Part shown: in pieces, positions 1 to 7,526 of the stretch
How positions within the stretch are numbered: position 1 is the first letter of the stretch
Layout: each line of letters starts with the position of its first letter
NCBI GenBank assembly: GCA_027489135.1
Contig: JAIYAI010000340.1
Location: 1 to 8,663 of the forward strand
Direction of reading: 5' to 3'
DNA: 8,663 nt
Origin: Acetobacteraceae bacterium
GTDB lineage: Bacteria > Pseudomonadota > Alphaproteobacteria > Acetobacterales > Acetobacteraceae
Program-made: the position numbers and the translations under genes
The notes under the pieces: model-generated
The model's database searches: none
Told to the model about the DNA's origin: nothing
The model's input: only the letters and a program-made list of their open reading frames with translations

Positions 1-832
1 CCGTGCCGCTGATCGCCCCGCTCTGCGTGATGCTGCCCGTGTCCGACGTCAGCCCGACCGTCGTCCCCGCCCCGACGCCGGTCACATCGAAGCCACTGGT
101 GCCGCGGTACGCGAAGCTGGTGCCCGACGTACCGCCGACGCTGCTCAGCGCATTCGCCTGCGTGCCGAGGTTCACCGATCCGCCCGTCGCGGTGACGCTG
201 AGCGCGGTGCCGCTGATCACCCCGCTCTGCGTGATGCTGCCCGTGTCGGACATCAGCCCGACCGTCGTCCCCGCCCCGATCCCGATCACATCGAAGCCAC
301 CGCCGTTGCGGAACCCGAAGCTGCCCCCCGACGTACCGCCGACGCTGCTCAGCGCATTCGCCTGCGTTCCGAGGTTCACCGATCCGCCCGTCGCGGTGAC
401 ACTCAGCACCGTGCCGTTGATCGACCCGGTCTGCGTGATGCTGCCCGTGTCAGCGGTCAGCCCGACCGTCGTGCCGGCGGTGATCCCCGTGACATCGAAG
501 CCGCCGCCGTTGCGGAAGCCGAAACTGGTGCCCGCCGTGCCGCCGACGCTGCCCGCCGAATTCGCCAGCCCGGCGAGGGCGACCTGGCCGGCATCGGCCG
601 TCACCACGAGCGTCCCCGCCACGATCGCCGCTGTCTGCGTGATGTCGAGGGTTTCCGCCCGCAGCCTCACCGTGCTGCCGGAAGCGCCGGCCACCGCCAG
701 CCCCGCAGCGTTCCGCAGCGCGAAGACCTGGTTCGCGCTGCCCGTGACGCCGGTGACCGCATTCGTCGCGCTGTCGAGCACCACGCTCCCGCCCACGGCA
801 TCCGCCCGTGCCATCAGCATCCCACCGCTGAT
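1..832 (-). repeat. Tandem 68-69-residue repeats in the TpsA passenger, continuing past the left edge
   Basis: Using the conserved Ile of the 'TGSITQxGxI' stretch as a phase marker, units begin at residues 1496, 1565, 1633, 1701 and 1769 (bases 832, 625, 421, 217 and 13), with spacing of 69, 68, 68 and 68 residues. The consensus contains LSVTATGGSVNLGTQANAL, SSVGGTSG, FRNGGGFDV, AGTTVGL and DTGSITQ. The units at 1633 and 1701 agree at 56 of 68 residues by my count. At DNA level, bases 123-196 match 327-400 with one mismatch. Units at 1496 and 1565 are more divergent, so identity increases toward the C-terminal side. The array is cut by the window edge. Confidence 0.92.
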
Positions 833-3800
833 CGCGCCGGTCTGGGTGATGCTGCCCGAGGTCGCGGTCAGCCCGATCGTGCCGCCCGCGCTGATGCCGG
901 TCACCTCGAACCCGCCGGCGCGGAAGGCCACCGTGCCGTTGGCCCCGGTCGTCGCGCCGAACCGCGTCACCGCATTGCCTGGCAGACCCGCCAGGTCCAG
1001 CGCGACGCTCCCTGCCGGATCGCTGCCGCCCGCGGCGACCTGAAGCCACCCGGCCACCAGCCCACTCGTGGTCTGCGTCACCGAGCGCCCCGCCTGCACG
1101 CCAAGTTCGGGCGCGATCAGCGTGAAGTCGCGCGCGGCGCGGAAGACAACGTCGCGCGTCCCGCCGCCGCCGAGCGTGAGCCGCCTCGTCGGCGCCAGCC
1201 GGGCGAAGACCGCGGCGTCGAGCACCAGGGAACCCACTGTCGGCGCCCCGTCCACCAGCACGTCGTGGGCGCTGGTCGGGCCGATGGCGACGGTCTGCCC
1301 CCGGGCCCTGGCACCGACCCCACCGAAATTGAAGGCATCGGCGATCAGCGCGACGGTGCCCGTTGGCGCCTGGGCCTCACCGGCGGTCAGCGAGAGGATG
1401 CCGTCGGCCCTGCCGTTCTGCAGCGTGACGCTGCCGGTGTCGGAGCGGACCGTATCGACCATGCCGAAGGTCGCGCCGTCCGAGCGCAGGACGACATCCC
1501 CGCTCGCGCGCGCGGCACCGAGGCTGTCGATGGCATTGCCGGGCTGGTCGAGCCGGACCGACCCCGCCGCCGTCCCCGCGCCGCCCGGCCCCTGCACCGT
1601 GAGGAGCGCCGCGGTGACGGTGCCGCTGGCGCCCTGGGTGATCGCGCCGGTCGCCGCCAGGGTGACGGTCCCGCCCGCCACCGCGGCATCCAGCGCCAGC
1701 GCCGCGCCGGTCAGCGTGACCGTCGTCGGCGGCACCGTGCCGCCGATGCCGGTGATGCCGCTGTCGGCATCCGCCACCACCGTCAGCGTCGCGGCATCCA
1801 TCGACCGCACGGACACGGCGCCGGCGCCCGTCAGGGCGACCGCGACCTCGTCGATTCGGTTGCTCGCGGCCGCGTTCGCGACCTCGACGCCCGTGGCGGC
1901 GCGGACGACGAGCCGGGCCACGTCGAGGCCGTTGCCGGGCTGCGTGACGCCGCCCGTGGTCTCCAGGGAAAGGGTGCCGAAGCGACCACGCAGCGCCACG
2001 CCGTCCGCGAGCGAGATGCCCCCGCTCGCCGTCACCTGCAGCCGCGCCGCCGCCACGTCGCTGCCGGTGGCGCCGCTGCCGCCGAGCAGCGCAAGCTCCG
2101 CGCTGTCGATGACAAGGCCCGCCCCCGCCCCGGCGCCGCCGAGCACGGCGCCGGTCCCGGCGGTATTGGTGGCGAGGCTGATCGTCCCGCCGGGCGCGGC
2201 GATGCGCGCGCCGATGATCATGTCGTCGGCCCGCAGCGCGATGGTCGCGCCGTTCGCCGCGGTCACCGGCCCACCCGCGAGGATCTCGATGCCGCCATCG
2301 GCGGCGAGCGAGACACCCCCCGCACCGGCGGTGATGCCGGCGGTGCCGAGCACCGTGCCCACCTTCAGCGCCGGACCGTTGAGGAACTCGAGGGCATCGC
2401 CGGCGGTGCCGGCCAGGGTGCCGACGGAGTTGGAGACGCTGGCGAGCCGGACGCTGCCGACATCCGCCGTCGCGCGCAATTCGGTGGCGACGAGGGCGAC
2501 GGCGCTGGTGAGGTCGCCCTGGGTCGCCCGCAGGTCGAGCCTACCCCCGGCCCCGAGCAGGATGCCGGTGCTGCCGGCGACGGTGGCGATCTCGAGCGCC
2601 TGGTTGGATGTCAGGGCGAAGCTGCCGGTCGCGGCGCCGGCGGCGCGGCGCACCTCGTTCCCGGTCAGGCCGAGGGCGACGTCGCCCGCATCCGCGACCG
2701 CAAGCAGCCGCACATTGCCGGTGATCGGCGCGGTCTGCGTCAGGTCGCCATTGGTGACGCGGAGGGCGATCGTCGCCGGGCCACCCGCGCCGACGCCGGT
2801 GCTGCCGCGCACCGTGCCGATCTCGAGCGCCTGGCCGTTGGTGACGGAGAAGCCCGCCTCGCCCCAGCCGCCGACCACGCCGATGACGTTCGGCGTCGCG
2901 GGCGCGGCATCGAGGGAAACGGCGCCGGTCGTGGCAACCGCCCGCAACGCGCCGGCGGTGATGGGCGCCGCGGCATCCTGGACGACGCTGGCGCCCTCGA
3001 GGTCGAGCGTCCGCAACCCGCGGTCCACCGGCGCCTCCACGCGGACCCCGCCCGTGCCGGTCGCGCGGATCGCCAGCACCGGCGTGTCGATGGCCGTGAG
3101 CGTCGCGCTGCCGAGGGTCAGCTGCCCCGGCGCCGCCGCGCCGCCGAGCGAGACGGCCGTGTCGGCGCCGGACGCGGCGAGGATGACGGTGCCGGCCGTG
3201 ACGGTGCCAGCCGTGACGGCGATGGCGTCGGCGGTGAGGGTGGCGGTGCCCGAGGCCGCGGCCGAGGCGCTGGCGCCGAGCGTGATCCCGGCCGCGCCCG
3301 TCGCCGTCACCCCGAGGTTGCGCCCGGCGGAGAGGGTCCCGGCGCCGCTGGTCGAGACACTGGCGGCCCGGATGGTCAGGTCGGCATTCGCCCCCGCCGT
3401 CGAGAGCGCGCCGGCGATGGTGATCGTCCCCGCCGCCGTCCCGCCATTCGCCGAGGTCAGCGTCAGGAAGCGGTTGCCGCCCGTCACCGCGATGCCGGCG
3501 CCGGCGGCGACGACGATGCCGTCGCCCACCGCCGAGGCCCCGGTCACCGAGAGCGTCAGCGACCCGCCGCTGCGGTTGACCTGCTGGTCGACGTTGATGC
3601 GGTGCAGCGCCTCCAGCACCAGGTTGCCGGAGAAGGTGCCGACGCTGGCGGCGGTGAGGTTCAGCGTCGTCGGGTTCTGCCCCGCGCTCACATTGCCGGA
3701 GACGGCGCTGCCTGCGGCGCCGATGTTGATCGTGTCGGGATCGAGCAGCAGCGTGCCCGCCCGCCCCGCCGGTGCGGCCACGTCGACCTGGGCCAGCATG

Positions 3801-5317
3801 TCGGGGAAGACGATGCCGCCAAGCGTCGACACCTCGACGAAGCCGCCATCGCCGCCGGCCGTGCCGCCGCGCGCGGACAGCGTCCCGCGCATCTCGGTCA
3901 TGGTCGCGCTGTTCACCGCGATGGTGCCGCCGGCGCCGCTGCCCGTGGCATCCGCCCGCACCGTGGCGCCCTGCCCGATGGTGGTGCGCGCGGCCATCAC
4001 CTGGGCGCGACCGATTCCCTCCGTGCCGATCAGCGCGGTGCCGCCGCCCGCGGCGCCCGAGACGTCGACGCTCGCCCCACCCGCCAGCGTCACCGCCTCC
4101 GCCGCCTGCACCGCGACCTGGCCGCCACGGCCGGTGCGGCTGCGTGCCGTCACGCGGCCCTCGACCCGTGCCTCCCGCGTCGTCCGGCCACCGATCTGCA
4201 CCGTGCCGCCCGCGGCGTCACCGGAGGCGCTGACCCGCGCACCGGCAGCAACGGTGACCGCGCCGCCCACGGCCTCGGCCTGGATGCGACCGCCCGCCTG
4301 GCCCGGCGCAGCGCCGCGCGCCTCCACCGTGCCCTCGATCCGGACATTGCCGCCAGTGGCGCGCAGCGCGACCTGGCCGGGGCGCCCGCCCGCCGTGTTG
4401 GCGCTGATGCGGCCGGTGTTGCGGACAAGGTCCTCGACCAGACCCGAAGCGGCATGCGCCGAGATGAGCACGTTGCCGCCCGGCGCCTCGATGACGCCGC
4501 TGTTGGTCGCCAGCGCGACGCCGTTGGTGCTGCCGCGCACCGCTCGCGTCACATCGATCGAGAGCATGCCGTCGCCGGCGAGGTCGAGGCTGTAGGCCTC
4601 CGCGCCCCCCTGCAGCGCCACGCGCGCGAGGCGGCCCTGGATCAGGCCGGAATTGCCGACGCGCGGCCCGACCAGCGCGGCAAGGCCGCGATCGGCGACG
4701 GTGATGGTGCCGTGGTTCTCGACGCGGGCGCCGGGTCGCGCCGGGCCGTCGAAGACCATCCGGCCGGCCATGAAGTTCTGGTTGGTAATGTTCGCCGCGC
4801 TGGCGATCAGGCTGCCGACGCTGACCTGGCTGCCATTGGCGAAGACCACGCCGGACTGGTTGACGATGGCGACCATGCCGCCGGTGCCACCCTGCGGCGT
4901 GGTGGCCGTGATCCGCCCGGCGATGACGGAGGGATCGGGGCCGACGACGCGGTTCAGCGTGGCGGCCTGGGCATTGGGCTGGACGAACTGGACGCTGTGC
5001 TGCGACCCGACGTTGAACTGCTGCCACTCCACCGCCGCGCGCTGGCTGGTCTGGGTGACGGTGGTCCGGGCCGCGCCCTGGGCGATGCCGGCGCTGCCGG
5101 CGACGACGGCGCCGCCGCTGGGACGGGCGTTCGGGGCCAGTTGCGCCTGCGCGGCGGTCGGCAGAAGCGCCGTGCTGCAGAGCAGGCCGAGGCGCATGGC
5201 GGTGGCGTGCAGGACGCCGGGCAGAACGCGGCGCGGCGCGGTTCGCGCCCAGCCATGACGAACCGGCGGCACCGCGCGCGGCGTGCCCCGTCGCTTCCCC
5301 TGACCACGCTCGGCCAT
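1..5317 (-). CDS. TpsA: giant filamentous haemagglutinin-like exoprotein of a two-partner secretion system (3' end outside window)
   Basis: One frame stays open from ATG 5317 to base 1 (1,772 codons, no stop), so the C-terminus is missing. The start is firm: an in-frame TGA lies at 5395-5393, no ATG/GTG/TTG follows it before 5317, and GGGAGAG sits 6 bases upstream. Residues 1-58 form a long signal peptide (basic N-region, hydrophobic MRLGLLCSTALLPTAAQA ending in AQA). Residues about 60-300 are a TPS/haemagglutination-activity domain: WQQFNVG (98-104), LNRVVG (121-126), NQSGVVFANGSQVSVGSLIA (153-172), where classical members have NPNG. A GGFVEVS segment and LLLDPDTINI (523-532) close the N-terminal region, as in related exoproteins. 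The rest is Gly/Ala/Thr/Val-rich, probably beta-helix, with two repeat families. I read no cysteine after the signal peptide. By family, it is secreted by the adjacent TpsB as an adhesin or other surface effector; the function here is unknown. Confidence 0.93.
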   Translation of the reverse strand, partial: MAERGQGKRRGTPRAVPPVRHGWARTAPRRVLPGVLHATAMRLGLLCSTALLPTAAQAQLAPNARPSGGAVVAGSAGIAQGAARTTVTQTSQRAAVEWQQFNVGSQHSVQFVQPNAQAATLNRVVGPDPSVIAGRITATTPQGGTGGMVAIVNQSGVVFANGSQVSVGSLIASAANITNQNFMAGRMVFDGPARPGARVENHGTITVADRGLAALVGPRVGNSGLIQGRLARVALQGGAEAYSLDLAGDGMLSIDVTRAVRGSTNGVALATNSGVIEAPGGNVLISAHAASGLVEDLVRNTGRISANTAGGRPGQVALRATGGNVRIEGTVEARGAAPGQAGGRIQAEAVGGAVTVAAGARVSASGDAAGGTVQIGGRTTREARVEGRVTARSRTGRGGQVAVQAAEAVTLAGGASVDVSGAAGGGTALIGTEGIGRAQVMAARTTIGQGATVRADATGSGAGGTIAVNSATMTEMRGTLSARGGTAGGDGGFVEVSTLGGIVFPDMLAQVDVAAPAGRAGTLLLDPDTINIGAAGSAVSGNVSAGQNPTTLNLTAASVGTFSGNLVLEALHRINVDQQVNRSGGSLTLSVTGASAVGDGIVVAAGAGIAVTGGNRFLTLTSANGGTAAGTITIAGALSTAGANADLTIRAASVSTSGAGTLSAGRNLGVTATGAAGITLGASASAAASGTATLTADAIAVTAGTVTAGTVILAASGADTAVSLGGAAAPGQLTLGSATLTAIDTPVLAIRATGTGGVRVEAPVDRGLRTLDLEGASVVQDAAAPITAGALRAVATTGAVSLDAAPATPNVIGVVGGWGEAGFSVTNGQALEIGTVRGSTGVGAGGPATIALRVTNGDLTQTAPITGNVRLLAVADAGDVALGLTGNEVRRAAGAATGSFALTSNQALEIATVAGSTGILLGAGGRLDLRATQGDLTSAVALVATELRATADVGSVRLASVSNSVGTLAGTAGDALEFLNGPALKVGTVLGTAGITAGAGGVSLAADGGIEILAGGPVTAANGATIALRADDMIIGARIAAPGGTISLATNTAGTGAVLGGAGAGAGLVIDSAELALLGGSGATGSDVAAARLQVTASGGISLADGVALRGRFGTLSLETTGGVTQPGNGLDVARLVVRAATGVEVANAAASNRIDEVAVALTGAGAVSVRSMDAATLTVVADADSGITGIGGTVPPTTVTLTGAALALDAAVAGGTVTLAATGAITQGASGTVTAALLTVQGPGGAGTAAGSVRLDQPGNAIDSLGAARASGDVVLRSDGATFGMVDTVRSDTGSVTLQNGRADGILSLTAGEAQAPTGTVALIADAFNFGGVGARARGQTVAIGPTSAHDVLVDGAPTVGSLVLDAAVFARLAPTRRLTLGGGGTRDVVFRAARDFTLIAPELGVQAGRSVTQTTSGLVAGWLQVAAGGSDPAGSVALDLAGLPGNAVTRFGATTGANGTVAFRAGGFEVTGISAGGTIGLTATSGSITQTGAISGGMLMARADAVGGSVVLDSATNAVTGVTGSANQVFALRNAAGLAVAGASGSTVRLRAETLDITQTAAIVAGTLVVTADAGQVALAGLANSAGSVGGTAGTSFGFRNGGGFDVTGITAGTTVGLTADTGSITQTGSINGTVLSVTATGGSVNLGTQANALSSVGGTSGGSFGFRNGGGFDVIGIGAGTTVGLMSDTGSITQSGVISGTALSVTATGGSVNLGTQANALSSVGGTSGTSFAYRGTSGFDVTGVGAGTTVGLTSDTGSITQSGAISGT
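2300..2830 (-). repeat. Three degenerate 77-residue repeats inside TpsA
   Basis: A motif of the form (Q/P)AL(E/K)(I/V)xTVxG(S/T)(T/A)G(I/V) recurs at residues 830 (ALEIGTVRGSTGV), 907 (ALEIATVAGSTGI) and 983 (ALKVGTVLGTAGI), spaced 77 and 76 residues. Between the motifs, each unit has another strand-rich stretch (for example ATIALRVTNGDLTQ and RLDLRATQGDLTS). The similarity is at protein level and is weaker than in the 68-residue array near the left edge. It fits successive rungs of a beta-helix. The end of the third unit is not sharp. Confidence 0.7.
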
Positions 5318-5323
5318 CGGCCA

Positions 5324-5330
5324 CTCTCCC
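5324..5330 (-). promoter_or_regulatory. Ribosome binding site of tpsA
   Basis: GGGAGAG on the minus strand ends 6 bases before ATG 5317. With the in-frame TGA at 5395-5393, it fixes the start of the long exoprotein frame, which overlaps strong decoy frames on both strands. Confidence 0.8.
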
Positions 5331-5332
5331 GC

Positions 5333-5352
5333 GGCCGGGTTGCACCCCGGCC
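5333..5352 (-). promoter_or_regulatory. Strong GC hairpin just upstream of the tpsA ribosome binding site
   Basis: On the minus strand GGCCGGG (5352-5346) and CCCGGCC (5339-5333) form a perfect 7-pair all-G/C stem with a 6-base loop. It ends two bases before the GGGAGAG ribosome site, so it could limit ribosome access to tpsA or protect the 5' end of a processed transcript. It is not followed by T residues, so it is not a typical terminator. In such GC-rich DNA a 7-base stem can arise by chance. Confidence 0.45.
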
Positions 5353-5657
5353 CGTCTCGTCCAGGGCACGCCGGCAGCGCCGGAGACGCCCATCAAGGCC
5401 TGCATGCGACCCGGGAGCGTGGCGTCTGCCCGGACCGCGCGCAGTCATGCTCGTCCGACCCATCGCCGCAGCGAGACCGGTTCACCTTCCCGTGCGCTTA
5501 CATACGACACGGCGACGAGCATACGCCACGCCCAGGTGGGGTATCCGCCCGGAATTCCGCTGCACGCTGCGCGCGCACCCGCAACCCGGGCGTGTGGCGC
5601 GGCCTGTGCGGCACGACGCGGGCGCCCCCTCGGGCCGAAGATCGCGCGAAGCGTGCA

Positions 5658-5684
5658 GGATCGGTTCGATCCCAATCAGAACCG
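5658..5684 (-). promoter_or_regulatory. Two mutually exclusive stem-loops at the end of tpsB
   Basis: Directly after the tpsB stop, GGATCG (5672-5667) pairs with CGATCC (5663-5658) across a 3-base loop. Alternatively, CGGTTC (5684-5679), which spans the end of the tpsB frame, pairs with GAACCG (5667-5662) across an 11-base loop. The two share bases and cannot form together. There is no U-run, so a classical terminator is unlikely. An attenuator, processing site or mRNA-stability element between tpsB and tpsA is possible; chance is also possible. Confidence 0.4.
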
Positions 5685-7466
5685 TACGAGGGATCGGAAG
5701 AACACGCCCGTGCCCCGCAGCGGCTGGGCCGCGGCCCCGTCGGGGTTGGTGACGATGCGGTGCACGCCCTCGATATCGAACTGGACGGTCTCGCTGATCA
5801 CGGTCCGCACGCCGCCGCCCCAGGAGGAGAGGCGCCGATCCGGGTCCTGCTGCAGGTTCTGCACGGCCTGCGCGAAGTCGCGGAAGAGATAGAACTGCGA
5901 GGTGAAACGGTTGCTGCCCCAGGCCGGGGTGAAGGGCGCCTCGTAGGCGGTGTCCAGTTGCAGTTCGACGGCATAGCCGTAGCAGATGTCGCCCGTGACC
6001 TGGCCCGCGTAGTAGCCGCGGCCGATGCGTGCGCCGCCGAGGTAGCATTTCTCGGACAACGGCAGGATGTCGCGCGTCCACTGCCCGATGAACAGGCCCT
6101 GCAGCGCCAGCATGCCCCCCTCGAAGGGCGAGAAGAGCGGCTGGTTTCGGCTGACCTCGCCGTTCAGCTTGAAGAAGCCGAAATTCTCGTTGCCGCTGCG
6201 GCCGGTGATCGGGTCGCCGTTGCTGGAGGCGCCGAACCAGGTCAGTCCCTGATGCACCCGCACCGACCCGGTGTTGGTCGCCGCCGGCAGGAAGGGAATC
6301 AGCCGCGATTCAAGATATTGCAGGTCGAGCGCGGCGCGCGCCGTCCGCACCTGGTCGAAGCTTGCCCGGGTGCGGGAGACGACGCCGGTCTGGATCTCCC
6401 CGTCATAGGCATCGAGATTGGCCGTGGCGGTGAGGTTCATCGACCGGCTGCGGATGATCGGGTAGCTGGCCGCGACGCCGGCGACGGTCGTGATGCCGAA
6501 GTAGCCGATCTGCCCCAGCGTGCCGGTCGGCCGCGTCTCGCCGGTGCCGGCATAGAGCCGCAGCTTCAGGCCCGACCCGCCGACGAAGCCCTCCACCGCC
6601 CCCTGCAGGAACCATTGCGAGCTCTGCTGCGCGCCGAAATAGGAGATCTCCGTCCGCTCGCCGTATTCGGTGACGCTGTTGATGCCGGCGACGGCCAGCC
6701 ATTCCCAGGGCCCGACCTCGCGGAAGCCGCGATTGTCGACGTTGACGAAGCCGCTGACCGCCCGGCGCTCGACCTGGGCGATGAGTTGCAGCGCGCCGGG
6801 CTCGCTCTGCAGCGGGCGCAGCGTGCCGCGCACGGTCACGCCGGGGACGTCGCCGGCCAGCAGCAGCGCGCGTTCGAGGTCATGGGTGCTGGCCGGCTTC
6901 ACGCCAACGACGCGCTCGAGGAAGCGCAGCACCTGGGTGCCGGCGGGGCCGATATCGCCCTCGAGCTTCACCTCGGCGACATAGCCCTCGACCACGCCGA
7001 AGACGACGTCGATCCCGCCGTCGGGACGCCGCGTCAGTCCGGCATCGACGGCAGCGAAGACATAGCCGCGGTCGCGATAGGCGCGCAGGATGGCAAGCCG
7101 CGCGTCCTCGATCCGGCCGAGCGCAACCTCCCCGGTCAGGCCGCGCACCGCCTCGGCCAGCTCCGGCGTCGGAATGGATTCGTTGCCGGTGATGGAGACC
7201 CGGTCGACGCGCACCATCGCAGCGGCGCCGGGCCCGGTCTGCGCCGCCAGCGGTGGCGGCTGGAGCTCGGGCTGCAGGCGCACCGGTGGGCGCGGGGCGT
7301 TCAGCTCCACCGGGTTGCGCTGCGCCGGGAGACCCTCGAATTGCGGGACGGGGGGACGGGCCAGCGGCACCGCCGGGATCTGGGCAAGCGCGGTGCCGCC
7401 GTGCGGCAGCGCGATCGCAGCCGCCCAGAGCGCTGACCGCATCGCGCGCCTCGGGTTCACCGTCAC
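5676..7466 (-). CDS. TpsB: outer-membrane two-partner secretion transporter (ShlB/FhaC/HecB family, POTRA plus barrel)
   Basis: From GTG 7466 the protein has 596 residues, close to the usual 550-600 of the family. I chose this GTG because AGGAG lies 5 bases upstream and it gives a normal signal peptide (VTVNPRRAMRSALW..., cleavage about ALA-28). An ATG at 7538 in the same frame would add 24 residues ahead of the signal and has a poor ribosome site. A proline-rich linker (about 29-76) is followed by POTRA 1 (about 85-174, starting VRVDRVSITGN) and POTRA 2 (about 164-236). The 16-strand-type barrel follows from about 241, ending SLVRF with the C-terminal Phe of outer-membrane barrels. The L6 loop motif is IGRGYYAGQVTGD (RGY at 483-485), versus VRGY in FhaC. 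Two cysteines, 474 and 495, flank it and are the only ones in the protein. It is expected to export the TpsA encoded 358 bases downstream. Confidence 0.95.
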   Translation of the reverse strand: MTVNPRRAMRSALWAAAIALPHGGTALAQIPAVPLARPPVPQFEGLPAQRNPVELNAPRPPVRLQPELQPPPLAAQTGPGAAAMVRVDRVSITGNESIPTPELAEAVRGLTGEVALGRIEDARLAILRAYRDRGYVFAAVDAGLTRRPDGGIDVVFGVVEGYVAEVKLEGDIGPAGTQVLRFLERVVGVKPASTHDLERALLLAGDVPGVTVRGTLRPLQSEPGALQLIAQVERRAVSGFVNVDNRGFREVGPWEWLAVAGINSVTEYGERTEISYFGAQQSSQWFLQGAVEGFVGGSGLKLRLYAGTGETRPTGTLGQIGYFGITTVAGVAASYPIIRSRSMNLTATANLDAYDGEIQTGVVSRTRASFDQVRTARAALDLQYLESRLIPFLPAATNTGSVRVHQGLTWFGASSNGDPITGRSGNENFGFFKLNGEVSRNQPLFSPFEGGMLALQGLFIGQWTRDILPLSEKCYLGGARIGRGYYAGQVTGDICYGYAVELQLDTAYEAPFTPAWGSNRFTSQFYLFRDFAQAVQNLQQDPDRRLSSWGGGVRTVISETVQFDIEGVHRIVTNPDGAAAQPLRGTGVFFRSLVRF

Positions 7467-7471
7467 CCCTG

Positions 7472-7476
7472 CTCCT
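7472..7476 (-). promoter_or_regulatory. Ribosome binding site deciding the GTG start of tpsB
   Basis: AGGAG on the minus strand lies 5 bases before GTG 7466 (11 bases before a second GTG at 7460). The longer ATG at 7538 has only an AAGG two bases away, so this site favours the GTG and the shorter protein with a terminal signal peptide. Confidence 0.65.
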
Positions 7477-7498
7477 GCCGCCCCCGTTGCCCAAACGC

Positions 7499-7521
7499 GA
7501 CACCAGTGTCTCACAATTGTG
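7499..7521 (-). promoter_or_regulatory. Palindromic operator-like site upstream of tpsB
   Basis: CACAATTGTG (7512-7521) is a perfect 10-base palindrome, and GACAC-CA-GTGTC (7499-7510) is a second inverted repeat immediately beside it. A further GTGTC copy starts at 7519. This is the most A/T-rich spot in the caspase-tpsB junction. It lies 33-55 bases before the GTG start. The arrangement resembles a dimeric repressor or activator site, but I recognise no specific regulator, and no clear -35/-10 pair is visible. Confidence 0.4.
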
Positions 7522-7526
7522 TCGGC

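Larger units (their letters stand above)
5318..5675 (-). other. 358-base tpsB-tpsA intergenic leader
   Basis: I find no convincing gene here. A TTG-started 76-codon frame from 5675, and within it a 25-codon ATG frame from about 5523, lack a good ribosome site and resemble nothing known. The region holds stem-loops at both ends (annotated separately), a short GC stem at 5371-5383 (CCGGC/GCCGG, loop of 3) and a perfect palindrome CGGAATTCCG at 5550-5559. The most promoter-like hexamers on the minus strand are TATGTA (5504-5499) and TATGCT (5523-5518), but neither has a recognisable -35 box at 16-18 bases. So whether tpsA has its own promoter cannot be decided from sequence. Confidence 0.6.

Noticed and set aside
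1..640. CRISPR array as an explanation for the regular repeats
   Set aside because: The period is 204 bases, divisible by three, and the 'spacers' are also similar; the repeats are coding.
3..1043. Plus-strand 346-codon frame with apparent 68-residue repeats
   Set aside because: The periodicity is simply the antisense reading of the 204-base repeats in tpsA.
4218..5405. Minus-strand 395-codon frame starting MQALMGVSG, and the 169-codon frame 4954-5463
   Set aside because: Both are shifted relative to TpsA and encode Arg/Pro/Gly-rich sequence without structure. The true start at 5317 in the third frame gives a coherent exported protein.
5445..5675. A 76-codon TTG-started frame or a 25-codon ATG frame as a small gene between tpsB and tpsA
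   Set aside because: There is no good ribosome site, the composition is Arg/Ala-rich as in shadow frames, and I recognise no motif.
1068..5752. Very long plus-strand open frames (1068-4595 of 1,175 codons and 1265-5752 of 1,495 codons)
   Set aside because: They lie antisense to the continuous TpsA frame, encode Pro/Arg/Ala/Ser-rich low-complexity protein with no recognisable domain, and disagree with each other's frame. High GC removes stop codons from every frame. The minus-strand frame has a ribosome site, signal peptide and TPS motifs.
5340..7436. Plus-strand 698-codon frame opposite tpsB
   Set aside because: It is antisense to a well-recognised POTRA/barrel protein and shows no domain of its own.
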